A DNA stretch of 11,580 nt from Pseudomonadota bacterium (GCA_005788935.1 SYAK01000167.1:1-11580); one strand, 5' to 3'. Shown: positions 1-6,857, counted from the first letter of the stretch. Notes: generated by a model from the sequence alone, not told the origin. Numbers and translations are program-made.

Positions 1-140
1 CCGCCGAGGAGTCGCGGCTGCGGGCCGAGGAGTCGCGGCTGCGGGCCGAGGAGTCGCGGCTGCGGGCCGAGGCTGAGGCCCGCGCCGATCGGCTGGCGGC
101 CCGGCTGGCAGCACTTGGCGTCAGCGTCGACGACGTCTGA
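1..140 (+). CDS. C-terminal coiled-coil tail of a truncated protein, probably Uma2-family
   Basis: The window opens inside a reading frame whose last 45 residues and TGA stop (138-140) are visible. It starts with three identical heptads AEESRLR, followed by an Ala/Glu/Arg-rich stretch ending LAARLAALGVSVDDV. The seven-residue period, with Leu at a fixed position, predicts an alpha-helical coiled coil. This type of tail is common at the C-terminus of Uma2-family (PD-(D/E)XK nuclease fold, DUF820) proteins in cyanobacteria and myxobacteria, which carry runs of AEAEAR-like heptads before a short end similar to 'LGxxxDD'. The catalytic domain lies outside the window, so the family call is recognition of the tail only; any protein with a charged coiled-coil end would fit. 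The gene converges with nadB, with 75 bp between the stops. Confidence 0.45.
   Translation, partial: AEESRLRAEESRLRAEESRLRAEAEARADRLAARLAALGVSVDDV
3..65 (+). repeat. Three perfect 21-bp tandem repeats encoding heptads
   Basis: Three identical 21-bp units (3-23, 24-44, 45-65) each encode AEESRLR. The units are identical at synonymous positions as well, which suggests recent slippage or unequal crossing-over within the coiled-coil tail rather than old conserved structure. The array may extend left of the window. Confidence 0.9.
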
Positions 141-215
141 TGGAGGCGTTGTCAGCCTCGCGCCATCTCGGCCCGGCGTCTCGCGTCGCGGTCGTGGCTG
201 CGTCCGCGAGTCACA

Positions 216-1823
216 TCAGAAGCGGCGCCCGCGGACGAGGACCGTGTCGCGCTGGAAGTTCAGGTCGTCGCGCCCGGGGTAGTCGAGCGTGTAGTGCAGC
301 CCGCGGGACTCGCGCCGCTGCATCGCGCTCTCAATCATCAGCGCCGCGACGCGCGCGATGTTGCGCAGCTCGAGGAGGTCGGGTGTGAGCTTGAAGCTCC
401 AATAATCCTCCTTGATTTCGCGGTTCAGGAGGTCGATGCGATGCTTCGCCCGCTCGAGGCGGGCGTTCGAGCGGACGATGCCGACGTAGTTCCACATGAG
501 CGTCCGCACCTCTTCCCAGGCGTGCGAGACCAGGACGTTCTCGTCGGGGTCGCGGGCAAGGCCGGTGTTCCAGTCGGGGACCTCGGGGTCGATGTCGCCC
601 TCGGCGGTGGCCATCACCTCGGCCGACACCAGGGCCGCGCGGTGGGCGAAGACGAGCCCCTCGAGCAGGCTGTTGCTCGCGAGGCGGTTCGCGCCGTGAA
701 GCCCCGTGTGGGCCGCCTCGCCAGCTGCGAGCAGGCCGGGCAGGGCGGTGCGCCCGTGGGCGTCGGTCTGGATGCCGCCGCAGCAGTAGTGGGCCGCGGG
801 GACGACGGGGATGGGCTCGCGGCGCATGTCGATGCCGAATTCCAGCAGCTTGGCCATGACACCGGGGAAGCGGTGCTCGAGCTCTTCCTTCGGCAGGTGG
901 GTCATGTCGAGGAAGACGCAGGGCTCGCCCGTCCGTTTCATCTCGCTGTCGATGGCGCGGGCCACGATGTCGCGGGGTGCCAGATCCTTCAGGGGGTGGT
1001 AGGACGGCATGAAAGCCGTACCGTCCTTGCGCCGCAGGATGCCGCCCTCGCCGCGGCAAGCCTCGGTAATCAGGAAGTTCTTGGCCTCGGGGTGGTAGAG
1101 GCAGGTCGGGTGGAACTGGTAGAACTCCATGTTCACGATGGGCACGCCGACGCGCCAGGCCATCGCGATCCCGTCGCCTGTCGCGATGTCCGGGTTCGAC
1201 GTGTAGCGGTAGACCTTGCCAGCCCCGCCGGTCGCCACCATCACGACCTTGCCGAGGAAGGTGTGTATTGCGTTGCGGGCCGTGTCGAGGGCGTAGACCC
1301 CGAGGCAGCGGTCCGCTCCCCGCATCTTTAGTCGATGCTTGGAGATGAGGTCGATCGCGAGGTGATTTTCAAAGAAATGGACGCGCGGATGGTCGCTCGC
1401 CGCACGCACGAGGGCCTCCTCGATGGCGGCGCCGGTCATGTCCTTGGCGTGCACGACGCGACGGGCCGAGTGGCCGCCCTCGCGCGTCAGGTCGAGTCCC
1501 GACGGGTTTCCGGCGTCGCGGTCGAAGGGGACGCCGAGGGCGAGCAGCTCTGCGAGGCGTGCGGGTCCCTCCTCGACGCAGATCCGCACGACGTCGCGGT
1601 GGTTCAGGTAGTCGCCCGCGACGATGGTGTCCTCGACGTGGGCGTCGAACGAGTCGTGCGGGTCCATCACCGTCGCGATGCCGCCTTGCGCCCACCGCGT
1701 GTTCGAGGCGCGCCGCTCGCGCTTCGTGAGGATGGCGACCTCGCCATGTTCGGCCATGCGGAGGGCGTAGGTGAGACCGGCGATGCCGGAGCCGAGGACG
1801 ATGACGTCGAAGGTCGAGCGCAT
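216..1823 (-). CDS. nadB: L-aspartate oxidase (NadB)
   Basis: This 535-residue flavoprotein oxidises L-aspartate to iminoaspartate, the first step of de novo NAD synthesis; NadA then condenses the product with dihydroxyacetone phosphate. The N-terminus (MRSTFDVIVLGSGIAGL) carries the FAD dinucleotide-binding GxGxxG at residues 11-16, followed by the family motif RWAQGGIA. The middle has FHPTCLYHP, the TEACRGEGG segment and APRDIVARAID. The C-terminal part has PAAHYCCGGIQTD and GLHGANRLASNSLLEG. His376 and Arg380 in that last motif correspond to the substrate-binding region that contains Arg386 in E. coli NadB. The length matches the family (about 530-540). The ATG at 1821-1823 is chosen because homology begins right after it; the frame stays open far upstream only because of GC bias. 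No strong Shine-Dalgarno is visible. nadA and nadC are not adjacent, so the gene appears to stand alone, divergent from the S9 peptidase. Confidence 0.96.
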   Translation of the reverse strand: MRSTFDVIVLGSGIAGLTYALRMAEHGEVAILTKRERRASNTRWAQGGIATVMDPHDSFDAHVEDTIVAGDYLNHRDVVRICVEEGPARLAELLALGVPFDRDAGNPSGLDLTREGGHSARRVVHAKDMTGAAIEEALVRAASDHPRVHFFENHLAIDLISKHRLKMRGADRCLGVYALDTARNAIHTFLGKVVMVATGGAGKVYRYTSNPDIATGDGIAMAWRVGVPIVNMEFYQFHPTCLYHPEAKNFLITEACRGEGGILRRKDGTAFMPSYHPLKDLAPRDIVARAIDSEMKRTGEPCVFLDMTHLPKEELEHRFPGVMAKLLEFGIDMRREPIPVVPAAHYCCGGIQTDAHGRTALPGLLAAGEAAHTGLHGANRLASNSLLEGLVFAHRAALVSAEVMATAEGDIDPEVPDWNTGLARDPDENVLVSHAWEEVRTLMWNYVGIVRSNARLERAKHRIDLLNREIKEDYWSFKLTPDLLELRNIARVAALMIESAMQRRESRGLHYTLDYPGRDDLNFQRDTVLVRGRRF

Positions 1824-1949
1824 GCGATCATCCGACCATGACGACACGCGGTTGTCGAAATCGGCGCGCGGGTGTGTGAAAAGACACAGTTCGTGTCCGG
1901 GCGGGCGGACTTCTTTGCCTCGAACACGCGCCACCCGCATGCTCCGGGC
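1824..1949. promoter_or_regulatory. Divergent nadB / S9 peptidase intergenic region with a small dyad
   Basis: This 126-bp stretch separates the divergent starts and must hold both promoters. A 5-bp-arm dyad GACAC-N5-GTGTC lies at 1883-1897. A weak plus-strand pair TTGTCG (1852-1857) and TGTGAA (1875-1880), 17 bp apart, could be a sigma-70-type promoter, but the match is poor. I recognise no NadR, NrtR, NiaR or NadQ operator. The dyad is short enough to occur by chance. Confidence 0.3.
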
Positions 1950-4268
1950 ATGCACGCCGCCCTGCTCGCCATCGCCCTCGCACTGCCCGCGAACATGCCG
2001 CCGCCGCCACCGGCCGAGTTGACGCTCGCCCGCATCCACGCCGAGCCCTCGCTCGAGGGGCGTCCGCCGACGGCGCTCACGCTGTCCCCCGCCGGTCGCT
2101 GGCTCGCCTGGCTCGCGCCGAGCGCCCGGGACGCCGAGGTTCAGGACCTCTTCGGGGCGCGCCTGCCCGGTGGCCCGCCAGAGACGCTCGTGGCCGCGTC
2201 GGATCTGCTCGCGGGCGCCGTGCAGCGCTTGACGGAGGCCGAACGGATGGCCCTCGAGCGGCGGCGCATCGGGCGTCGCGGGATCACCGCCTACCAGTGG
2301 TGCGGAGGCGACGGTCAGACGCTGCTCTTTCCCTTCTCGGGTGACCTCTACCTCGCCCGTCTCCCGGCCGGTCCGCCGCCACCAGTCCCGGGCGAGCCAC
2401 AACCGAAGTGTCTCCCGACCTGTGGCAAGCCTTCCATCAGGAAGCTGACCTCCGACCCGGAGGTCCCCGAGTTGAACCCGGTCTGTTCGCCGGACGGGCG
2501 GCAGGTCGCCTTCGTACGCGACGGCAATCTGCATGTCCTCGATGTGGGGACCCGCACGGTGCGTGCTCTGACCGCAACAACCTCGGAGACGCAGAGCTTT
2601 GGACTCGCCGAGTTCATCGCCGAGGAGGAGATGGGGCGCCACGAGGGCTTCTGGTGGTCGCCTGACGGGCTTCAGCTGCTCGTCCTCGAGGTCGATGAGG
2701 CCCCTGTTGGCGTCAAGCAGCGCGCCCGCATCCACGCCGAGCGGACGGATCTCGTGGCGCAGCGCTACCCGGCCGCAGGCGAGGCGAACGCGGTCGTGCG
2801 GGCGTGGCTCGTCGAGGCCGACGGTGGGGCACGGCTGCGGCTCGAGACGCCGGCCGAGGACGGTTATCTGGCCCGCGCGGGCTTCTTTCCGGACGGGCGG
2901 CCGTGGGTTGCGTGGCAGACGCGGGACCAGCGGGCGCTGCATCTCCTCGAGCACGTCGGGACGTCTGGGGCCATGCGCACCATCCTCGTCGAGGAGGACG
3001 CGGCGTGGGTCGAGCTGCACGACGACCTGCGGGCGCTGCCAGGCGGGCGGCTCCTGTGGTCGACCGAGCGCTCCGGGCGGCGTCAGCTGGTCACGGTCGA
3101 CCGGGCGACGGGCAAGCTGCGCGCTCTGACGGCCGAGCCCGAGCCGGTCGAGCGGGTGCTCGCGGTGGACGCCAAGGGTGGCCGCGTCTTCTACGCGGCG
3201 TGGCGGGACCGGGGGCGCGAGCTGCACGTCTTCTCCATCCCCTCGGGCGGCGGCAAGGCGCAGCAGCTGACGCGCGAGCCGGGCTGGCACGACGCGACGT
3301 TTGACGCGACCGGCCGCTACTTCGTCGACCGCCACTCCGACCTGATGGTGCCGCCGCGGACGACGCTGCGGAATGCCTTGGGTACGCACGTCCGCGACAT
3401 CGACCCGAACCCGGCCGACGAACTGCGCGGGATGGCGATGCCCGAGGCCACGGCCCTCGCGGTGACGGCGGTCGACGGCACCCCGCTGAACGCCTGGCTG
3501 TTCAAGCCGCGCGGGACGTTCGATACGGAAAAAATGCCCGTTATTGTATCCATGTATGGCGGACCGGGCGCGCAGACCGTCCGCCGCGCGTGGAGCCGGA
3601 GCGCGCTGCACATCCTCCGCTGGACCCAGCTCGGGGTCGGCGTCTTCATGCTCGACAACCGCGGCATGGCGGGGCGCGACCGGGCCTTCACGCGGGCCCA
3701 TCACAGGCGCTTCGGTGACGTCGAGCTCGAGGATCTGCGCGCGGGTGTCGCGGCGCTCTCCGAGGTCCCGTGGGTTGACGCGGGGCGGCTCGGCCTCTTC
3801 GGCTGGAGCTATGGCGGCTTCCTCGCGGCGCGCGCGGCCCTTGACCCGGCGACCCCGTTCGCGGCGGCGGTGGCGGTGGCGCCCGTGACCGACTGGACGC
3901 TTTATGATACGCACTACACCGAGCGCTATCTCGGGCTGCCCGGGGCCCCGGGCAGCCTCGCGGCGCCCTATGCCCCCGCGGACCTCGTCAGGCGGGCCGC
4001 CGACCTCGCGTGCCCGCTGCTGCTCGTCCACGGGACCGCCGACGACAACGTGCTGTTCGACCACACGCTGCGCCTCGCCGCGGCCCTGCAGGGGGCCGGA
4101 CACCGCTTCGAGCTGATGGTCTACCCCGGCAAGGCCCACGGGATCGCGGGCAAGGCCGCGCAGAGTCACGTGTACGGCACGCTGACCGGCTTCCTCGCGC
4201 GCCACCTAGCCTTCCGCGACCCGGAGGGCGACGCGGCGCGGCGTCCCGGGGTCGGAGCGGGACGTTGA
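1950..4268 (+). CDS. S9 family prolyl oligopeptidase, dipeptidyl peptidase IV-like
   Basis: This 772-residue exported serine exopeptidase would release X-Pro or X-Ala dipeptides from peptide N-termini, probably in the periplasm. The first ~15 residues (MHAALLAIALALPA) are hydrophobic and resemble a signal peptide, although no basic n-region is present. Residues ~20-500 form the DPP-IV beta-propeller. EEE at 225-227, followed by M and the motif GFWWSPDG, matches the double-Glu N-terminus-binding motif of DPP IV (Glu205/206 in the human enzyme). The C-terminal alpha/beta hydrolase domain has GWSYGG with nucleophile Ser620, HGTADDN with Asp698, and PGKAHGI with His730. The Asp-to-His spacing of 32 equals that of human DPP4, so the triad is intact. 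The start at 1950 is preferred over GTG 1872 because it begins the hydrophobic segment; no good Shine-Dalgarno is seen. The stop overlaps the next gene by 4 bp. Confidence 0.93.
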   Translation: MHAALLAIALALPANMPPPPPAELTLARIHAEPSLEGRPPTALTLSPAGRWLAWLAPSARDAEVQDLFGARLPGGPPETLVAASDLLAGAVQRLTEAERMALERRRIGRRGITAYQWCGGDGQTLLFPFSGDLYLARLPAGPPPPVPGEPQPKCLPTCGKPSIRKLTSDPEVPELNPVCSPDGRQVAFVRDGNLHVLDVGTRTVRALTATTSETQSFGLAEFIAEEEMGRHEGFWWSPDGLQLLVLEVDEAPVGVKQRARIHAERTDLVAQRYPAAGEANAVVRAWLVEADGGARLRLETPAEDGYLARAGFFPDGRPWVAWQTRDQRALHLLEHVGTSGAMRTILVEEDAAWVELHDDLRALPGGRLLWSTERSGRRQLVTVDRATGKLRALTAEPEPVERVLAVDAKGGRVFYAAWRDRGRELHVFSIPSGGGKAQQLTREPGWHDATFDATGRYFVDRHSDLMVPPRTTLRNALGTHVRDIDPNPADELRGMAMPEATALAVTAVDGTPLNAWLFKPRGTFDTEKMPVIVSMYGGPGAQTVRRAWSRSALHILRWTQLGVGVFMLDNRGMAGRDRAFTRAHHRRFGDVELEDLRAGVAALSEVPWVDAGRLGLFGWSYGGFLAARAALDPATPFAAAVAVAPVTDWTLYDTHYTERYLGLPGAPGSLAAPYAPADLVRRAADLACPLLLVHGTADDNVLFDHTLRLAAALQGAGHRFELMVYPGKAHGIAGKAAQSHVYGTLTGFLARHLAFRDPEGDAARRPGVGAGR
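4254..4257 (+). promoter_or_regulatory. Shine-Dalgarno GGAG that supports the TTG start at 4265
   Basis: GGAG lies 7 nt upstream of TTG 4265-4267, inside the end of the S9 peptidase gene. It supports the TTGA overlap as the true translational restart for the RIO1-like gene, because family homology begins exactly at that TTG. Confidence 0.6.
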
Positions 4269-5278
4269 AGCTGCCCGCGCCCCTCGCTGCGCTCGTCACG
4301 GCGGGCGTCGTCGACGCGGCTCTGCGTCCGCTGTCGCGCGGGATGGCGCCGCGGGTGCACCTCGTCCGCAGCGAGGGCGCGCTGTGCGTGGTGAAGCTCG
4401 AGGCGGCACCTGGGGCTGCGGCGCTTGAGGCGGCGGTCCTGACCCGACTCGGGAAGGCGGGGGTGCGGGTGCCCGAGGTCCGTGGGGTCGGCGGCGGCGC
4501 GCTGCGGATGGAACTCGTGCGGACCCTCGAGGGCGCCCCGGCCCCGCGGCTGTCGGACGTCACGCTGCCCCCCGAGGAGGCGAAGGCGGTCTTCGAGGCG
4601 GTCGTGCGCGAGGTCGCCCGCATGCTTGTGGCGGGCCTCATCCACCGCGAGCTGACGCCGCGCGAGGTGTTGCTGTCCGCACATGGCCCGGTCCTGATCG
4701 ACCTCGCCGGTGTCGTGGAGGCGGGGGCCGACCCGACGGCCCGGGCCCGCCTCGTTCGCGGGGTCAACGCGGTCCGCGATCGGCTGGCCCTCGCGTCACC
4801 CAGCCTGCGCGAGACGTGTTTTGGGGAAGAGCTCTGGACGCTGCGGGACAGCGGCGCGCTGACGTCCGACTGCCGCCTGACGGGCCGGTGGCGCCCGAAC
4901 CATGCGGGGCTGTCCGCAAGGTCTGGCAGGCCAAGCCCCGAACCGAAGGGTCCATCCCGCCCCTGGGATACGCCCGAACCGCCAGGGCGGCACCCGCGCC
5001 CCTGGGTGAAGGCCGCCGTGCCCGCGCGTGAAACGCCCGTGAAACCGACGCCGTCCCGGGTCGAAACCGCGCGTGAAACGCCCGTGAAACCGTCGCCGTC
5101 CCGGGTCGAAACCGCGCGTGAAACGCCCGTGAAACCGCCGCCGTCCCGGGTCGAAGCCGCGCGTGAAACGCCCGTGAAACCGCCGCCAGCGCGGGTCGAG
5201 CGCACGGGTGAAGCGCCCGCGAGCCCCGCCGCTCCGTGGGCCCGTCGGCCGCGATCGTCCCGGGACCCCGCGACCTGA
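4265..5278 (+). CDS. RIO1-type kinase-fold protein with degenerate active site and repeat tail
   Basis: 337 residues read from TTG 4265. Residues 1-35 (KLPAPLAALVTAGVVDAAL...) align by eye with the N-terminus of bacterial RIO1-like kinases (type MKIPKRLQPLVDEGLIDEVL). Further family landmarks are VRVPEV, MELV (82-85), APRLSDVTL (93-101), the catalytic-loop region HRELTPREVLL (127-137), GPVLIDL (141-147) and FGEELWTL...LTGRW (186-209). The position of the catalytic Asp (HxD) is Glu129, the metal-binding Asn is Glu134, and the ATP-loop GKEADVY is GMAPRVH (26-32). Lys44 and Asp146 remain. The long basic insert found in bacterial members between the Lys strand and the following helix is missing. 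Residues ~210-337 are Pro/Arg-rich with four 15-residue repeats, probably disordered. It is coupled to the S9 peptidase by a 4-bp overlap, so the two are probably co-expressed. It may be a pseudokinase; its partner is unknown. Confidence 0.78.
   Translation: MKLPAPLAALVTAGVVDAALRPLSRGMAPRVHLVRSEGALCVVKLEAAPGAAALEAAVLTRLGKAGVRVPEVRGVGGGALRMELVRTLEGAPAPRLSDVTLPPEEAKAVFEAVVREVARMLVAGLIHRELTPREVLLSAHGPVLIDLAGVVEAGADPTARARLVRGVNAVRDRLALASPSLRETCFGEELWTLRDSGALTSDCRLTGRWRPNHAGLSARSGRPSPEPKGPSRPWDTPEPPGRHPRPWVKAAVPARETPVKPTPSRVETARETPVKPSPSRVETARETPVKPPPSRVEAARETPVKPPPARVERTGEAPASPAAPWARRPRSSRDPAT
5024..5203 (+). repeat. Four tandem 45-bp repeats coding for a Pro/Arg-rich tail
   Basis: Four contiguous 45-bp units (5024-5068, 5069-5113, 5114-5158, 5159-5203) encode ARETPVKPxPSRVET-like 15-mers. 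A decayed fifth unit (TGEAPASPAAP) follows. The units differ by only a few bases, mostly at the x position (Thr, Ser, Pro, Pro) and in the last unit. Each begins with a smaller internal duplication of CGTGAAAC. There are no spacers, so this is a protein repeat and not a CRISPR array. Confidence 0.95.
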
Positions 5279-5290
5279 GCCGCGACGTCT

Positions 5291-5304
5291 GGCCGCGCGC
5301 GGCC
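5291..5304. terminator. GC-rich palindrome after the RIO1-like gene, possible hairpin
   Basis: A perfect 14-bp palindrome GGCCGCGCGCGGCC lies 13 bp past the stop of the RIO1-like gene and could fold into a short GC hairpin in RNA. No T-tract follows. In DNA this GC-rich such a palindrome may be chance, so a terminator role is only possible. The rest of 5279-5351 shows nothing else I can name. Confidence 0.25.
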
Positions 5305-5351
5305 GCGTCCCCGGTCTTCACGCCTGACGCCTCCCATGCTAACCTGGCGCC

Positions 5352-5543
5352 ATGTCGATCGCAACGAGCCTCGAGGACGACTTCTGGCCCATTGGCGTCC
5401 CGCGGCCACCGCGCGGCGAGGACCGCCCCTGGGACGACGTAGCGCCGGTCGTCCAGTTCGAGTCCGAAGTCGAGGCGCCCCGGAGCGACGCGGCCGCGGC
5501 GCTGCTGCAAGCGCTCGAGCGTGTCTGGGGACCTGCGGCGTGA
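5352..5543 (+). CDS. Small acidic protein of unknown function, upstream of tcdA
   Basis: 63 residues, starting MSIATSLEDDFWPIGV and ending ALERVWGPAA. It is acidic, contains three Trp (FWP, PWDD, VWG) and several Pro, and has no signal peptide, membrane helix or Cys. The last third (SDAAAALLQALERVW) could form an amphipathic helix. ATG 5352 is the only possible start because an in-frame TAA lies at 5340-5342. I see no clear Shine-Dalgarno. Its TGA overlaps the GTG start of tcdA (GTGA, 5540-5543), the typical geometry of translational coupling, and this is the main reason to believe it is a gene. I do not recognise a family, and no function can be assigned. Confidence 0.6.
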   Translation: MSIATSLEDDFWPIGVPRPPRGEDRPWDDVAPVVQFESEVEAPRSDAAAALLQALERVWGPAA

Positions 5544-6325
5544 GCTGGCCCGAAGGCGAGGCCGACCCCCGGTTTTCGGGAATCGCGCGGCTCTACGGGG
5601 CTCGCGGGCTCGCGTCGCTGCGTGCGGCGCGCGTCGCCGTCATCGGCGTCGGAGGGGTCGGGACCTGGGTCGCCGAGTCGCTCGCCCGCTCGGGCATCGG
5701 GGCCATCGACCTTGTGGACCTTGACGACATTTGCGCGACGAACACGAACCGTCAGCTCCATACGCTCGGCTCCACCGTCGGTCGCCCGAAGGCGGCCACA
5801 ATGGCCGAGCGCCTGCGCGACATCGCCCCCGCCCTCGAGGTCCGCGTCATCGAGGACTTCCTCACCGAGAAGACGGTCGCGAAGATCCTGACGCCCGAGC
5901 TCACCTTCGTCGTCGACGCCATCGATGGCGCCGAGCACAAGTGCACCCTCATCCGCCACGCCCAGGCGCTCGGCCTGCCGCTTGTCGTCTGTGGCGGCGC
6001 TGGCGGGCGGCGGGACCCGTCGCAGGTGCGTCTCGGCGACCTCACCGACAGTGAGGGAGATCGGCTGCTCGCGCGCGTCCGCAAGGTGCTGCGTCAGCGC
6101 CACGGTTTCCCGCGGAAGGGCCGCTGGCGTATCCCGTGCGTCTTCTCGGCCGAGCCTCAGGTCTTCCCGACAGGCGATGGCGAGACTTGCGCCTCGCGGG
6201 CCGACGCGGCGGGTGTGGCGCGCCTCGACTGCGCGACGGGCTACGGGTCGTCGAGCTTTCTGACCGGGACCTTCGGCCTGTTGGCCGCCTCGGTCGTGGT
6301 GAACCGGATCGCGCAGGTGAAGTGA
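5540..6325 (+). CDS. tcdA: tRNA threonylcarbamoyladenosine dehydratase (TcdA/CsdL)
   Basis: This 261-residue E1-like enzyme uses ATP to activate and cyclise the threonylcarbamoyl group of t6A37 in ANN-decoding tRNAs, giving cyclic ct6A. The N-terminus has RFSGIARLYG. The ThiF/E1 nucleotide-binding fold shows VAVIGVGGVGTW with GVGGVG at 36-41, LARSGIG, the acidic DLDD at 60-63 and the NTNRQ motif at 68-72. VVDAID (124-129) and the C-terminal family block IPCVFSAEPQVFP...RLDCATGYG...TGTFG follow; Cys231 in LDC is the position of the conserved catalytic Cys reported for the E. coli enzyme. The length is close to the E. coli protein (268). The GTG start at 5540 is chosen because homology starts there and it overlaps the upstream stop. 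CsdA/CsdE sulfur-relay partners are not in this window. It converges with the macrodomain gene. Confidence 0.95.
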   Translation: MSWPEGEADPRFSGIARLYGARGLASLRAARVAVIGVGGVGTWVAESLARSGIGAIDLVDLDDICATNTNRQLHTLGSTVGRPKAATMAERLRDIAPALEVRVIEDFLTEKTVAKILTPELTFVVDAIDGAEHKCTLIRHAQALGLPLVVCGGAGGRRDPSQVRLGDLTDSEGDRLLARVRKVLRQRHGFPRKGRWRIPCVFSAEPQVFPTGDGETCASRADAAGVARLDCATGYGSSSFLTGTFGLLAASVVVNRIAQVK

Positions 6326-6369
6326 CGGGGCGTGCGTGGCCGCACAGGCGGGTCCCTCCGCACGCCCCG
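6326..6369. terminator. Bidirectional hairpin between convergent tcdA and macrodomain genes
   Basis: A perfect 11-bp inverted repeat CGGGGCGTGCG (6326-6336) / CGCACGCCCCG (6359-6369) encloses a 22-nt loop. It starts directly after the tcdA stop and ends 11 bp before the macrodomain stop. An alternative smaller hairpin GTGCG-N4-CGCAC (6332-6345) shares its left arm. No clear T-tract follows on either strand, so it could be a stem that protects mRNA 3' ends rather than a canonical intrinsic terminator. The position between convergent genes strongly suggests an end-of-transcript role. Confidence 0.6.
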
Positions 6370-6380
6370 ACGCTCGCCGG

Positions 6381-6857
6381 TTACTCCGCCTCAACCCCGG
6401 GCCGGTAGACATCATAGACGTACACCGGGATGTCGAGGTCCGCGAGATGATGCTCGATCATCGGCTTGACCTCCGCCCAGTGCTGCCCGCCGACCCCTGT
6501 CGCGAGGCGCGGCAGCGCGAGGCTCGTGATGCGATCGCGGCGCACGAGGTCCTTGAGGTGTTTCAAGGCGTCGCCGATGGCCTGCAACGTCGCCTTGCCC
6601 GGGTTGGCGTGCTCGGTCGCGGCTGGCTCCTGCGTCATCAGGTTCGCGATCATGACGCCCGGCCCGCCCCAGAGCCAGACAGCGCCAGGCTTCGGGTGTT
6701 CCGTCCGGCAGTAGTGGCGGAAGTCCTTGACCATCGCTGGCCATCGCTCACGAAGCGCGAGCGCAAGCCCGTTCGTGAAATGGTCGTTAGGAGCCACGCC
6801 ATGCGCAATCAGCTGCGCTTTGCTGCGAAGAATGTCACCCTGAACGTACTTGATCAT
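6381..6857 (-). CDS. Macrodomain protein, ALC1/TARG1-like class
   Basis: 158 residues that consist almost entirely of one macrodomain, a fold that binds ADP-ribose and in many members removes it from proteins or nucleic acids. It starts MIKYVQGDILRSKAQLIAHGVAPND, with the early GD (8-9) typical of the adenine-contacting strand. A loop GGPGVMIANLMTQE replaces the more polar substrate loop. The block LALPRLATGVGGQHWAEVKPMIEHHL ends near IPVYVYDVY. The late LPR-x-G...W...MIE pattern resembles TARG1 (LSMPRIGCG...W...MIE) and Poa1p-like proteins. The position of the TARG1 catalytic Asp appears to be Gly in my alignment, so catalysis is uncertain and ADP-ribose binding is the safer call. ATG 6857 is chosen because GAGGT (plus-strand ACCTC, 6864-6868) lies 6 nt upstream and homology begins there. 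No DarT-like toxin is adjacent, so DarG is unlikely. Confidence 0.88.
   Translation of the reverse strand: MIKYVQGDILRSKAQLIAHGVAPNDHFTNGLALALRERWPAMVKDFRHYCRTEHPKPGAVWLWGGPGVMIANLMTQEPAATEHANPGKATLQAIGDALKHLKDLVRRDRITSLALPRLATGVGGQHWAEVKPMIEHHLADLDIPVYVYDVYRPGVEAE

Noticed and set aside
141..215. Possible terminator GAGGC-N7-GCCTC (143-159) between the convergent left-edge gene and nadB
   Set aside because: The stem is only 5 bp and no T-tract follows. It is too weak to annotate, although a terminator is expected in this gap.
216..4205. Continuous 1329-codon open frame on the minus strand running across nadB and the whole S9 peptidase gene
   Set aside because: Only the part from 1823 down is NadB; the upstream part is antisense to a well-supported S9 peptidase, with a low-complexity Arg/Gly/Pro-rich translation. 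It is a product of very high GC content, not a fusion.
5024..5203. CRISPR-like array
   Set aside because: The 45-bp units are contiguous with no spacers, stay in one reading frame, and encode a protein tail; no cas genes are present.
3988..5510. Minus-strand frames with repeated FTGVSRA or FHAR units opposite the RIO1-like gene
   Set aside because: The repeats are the reverse reading of the four 45-bp units; the plus strand has family homology, a Shine-Dalgarno and coupled starts.
6381..6857. DarG antitoxin of a DarT-DarG toxin-antitoxin pair
   Set aside because: No DarT-like ADP-ribosyltransferase is adjacent, and the protein lacks the C-terminal antitoxin domain of DarG.
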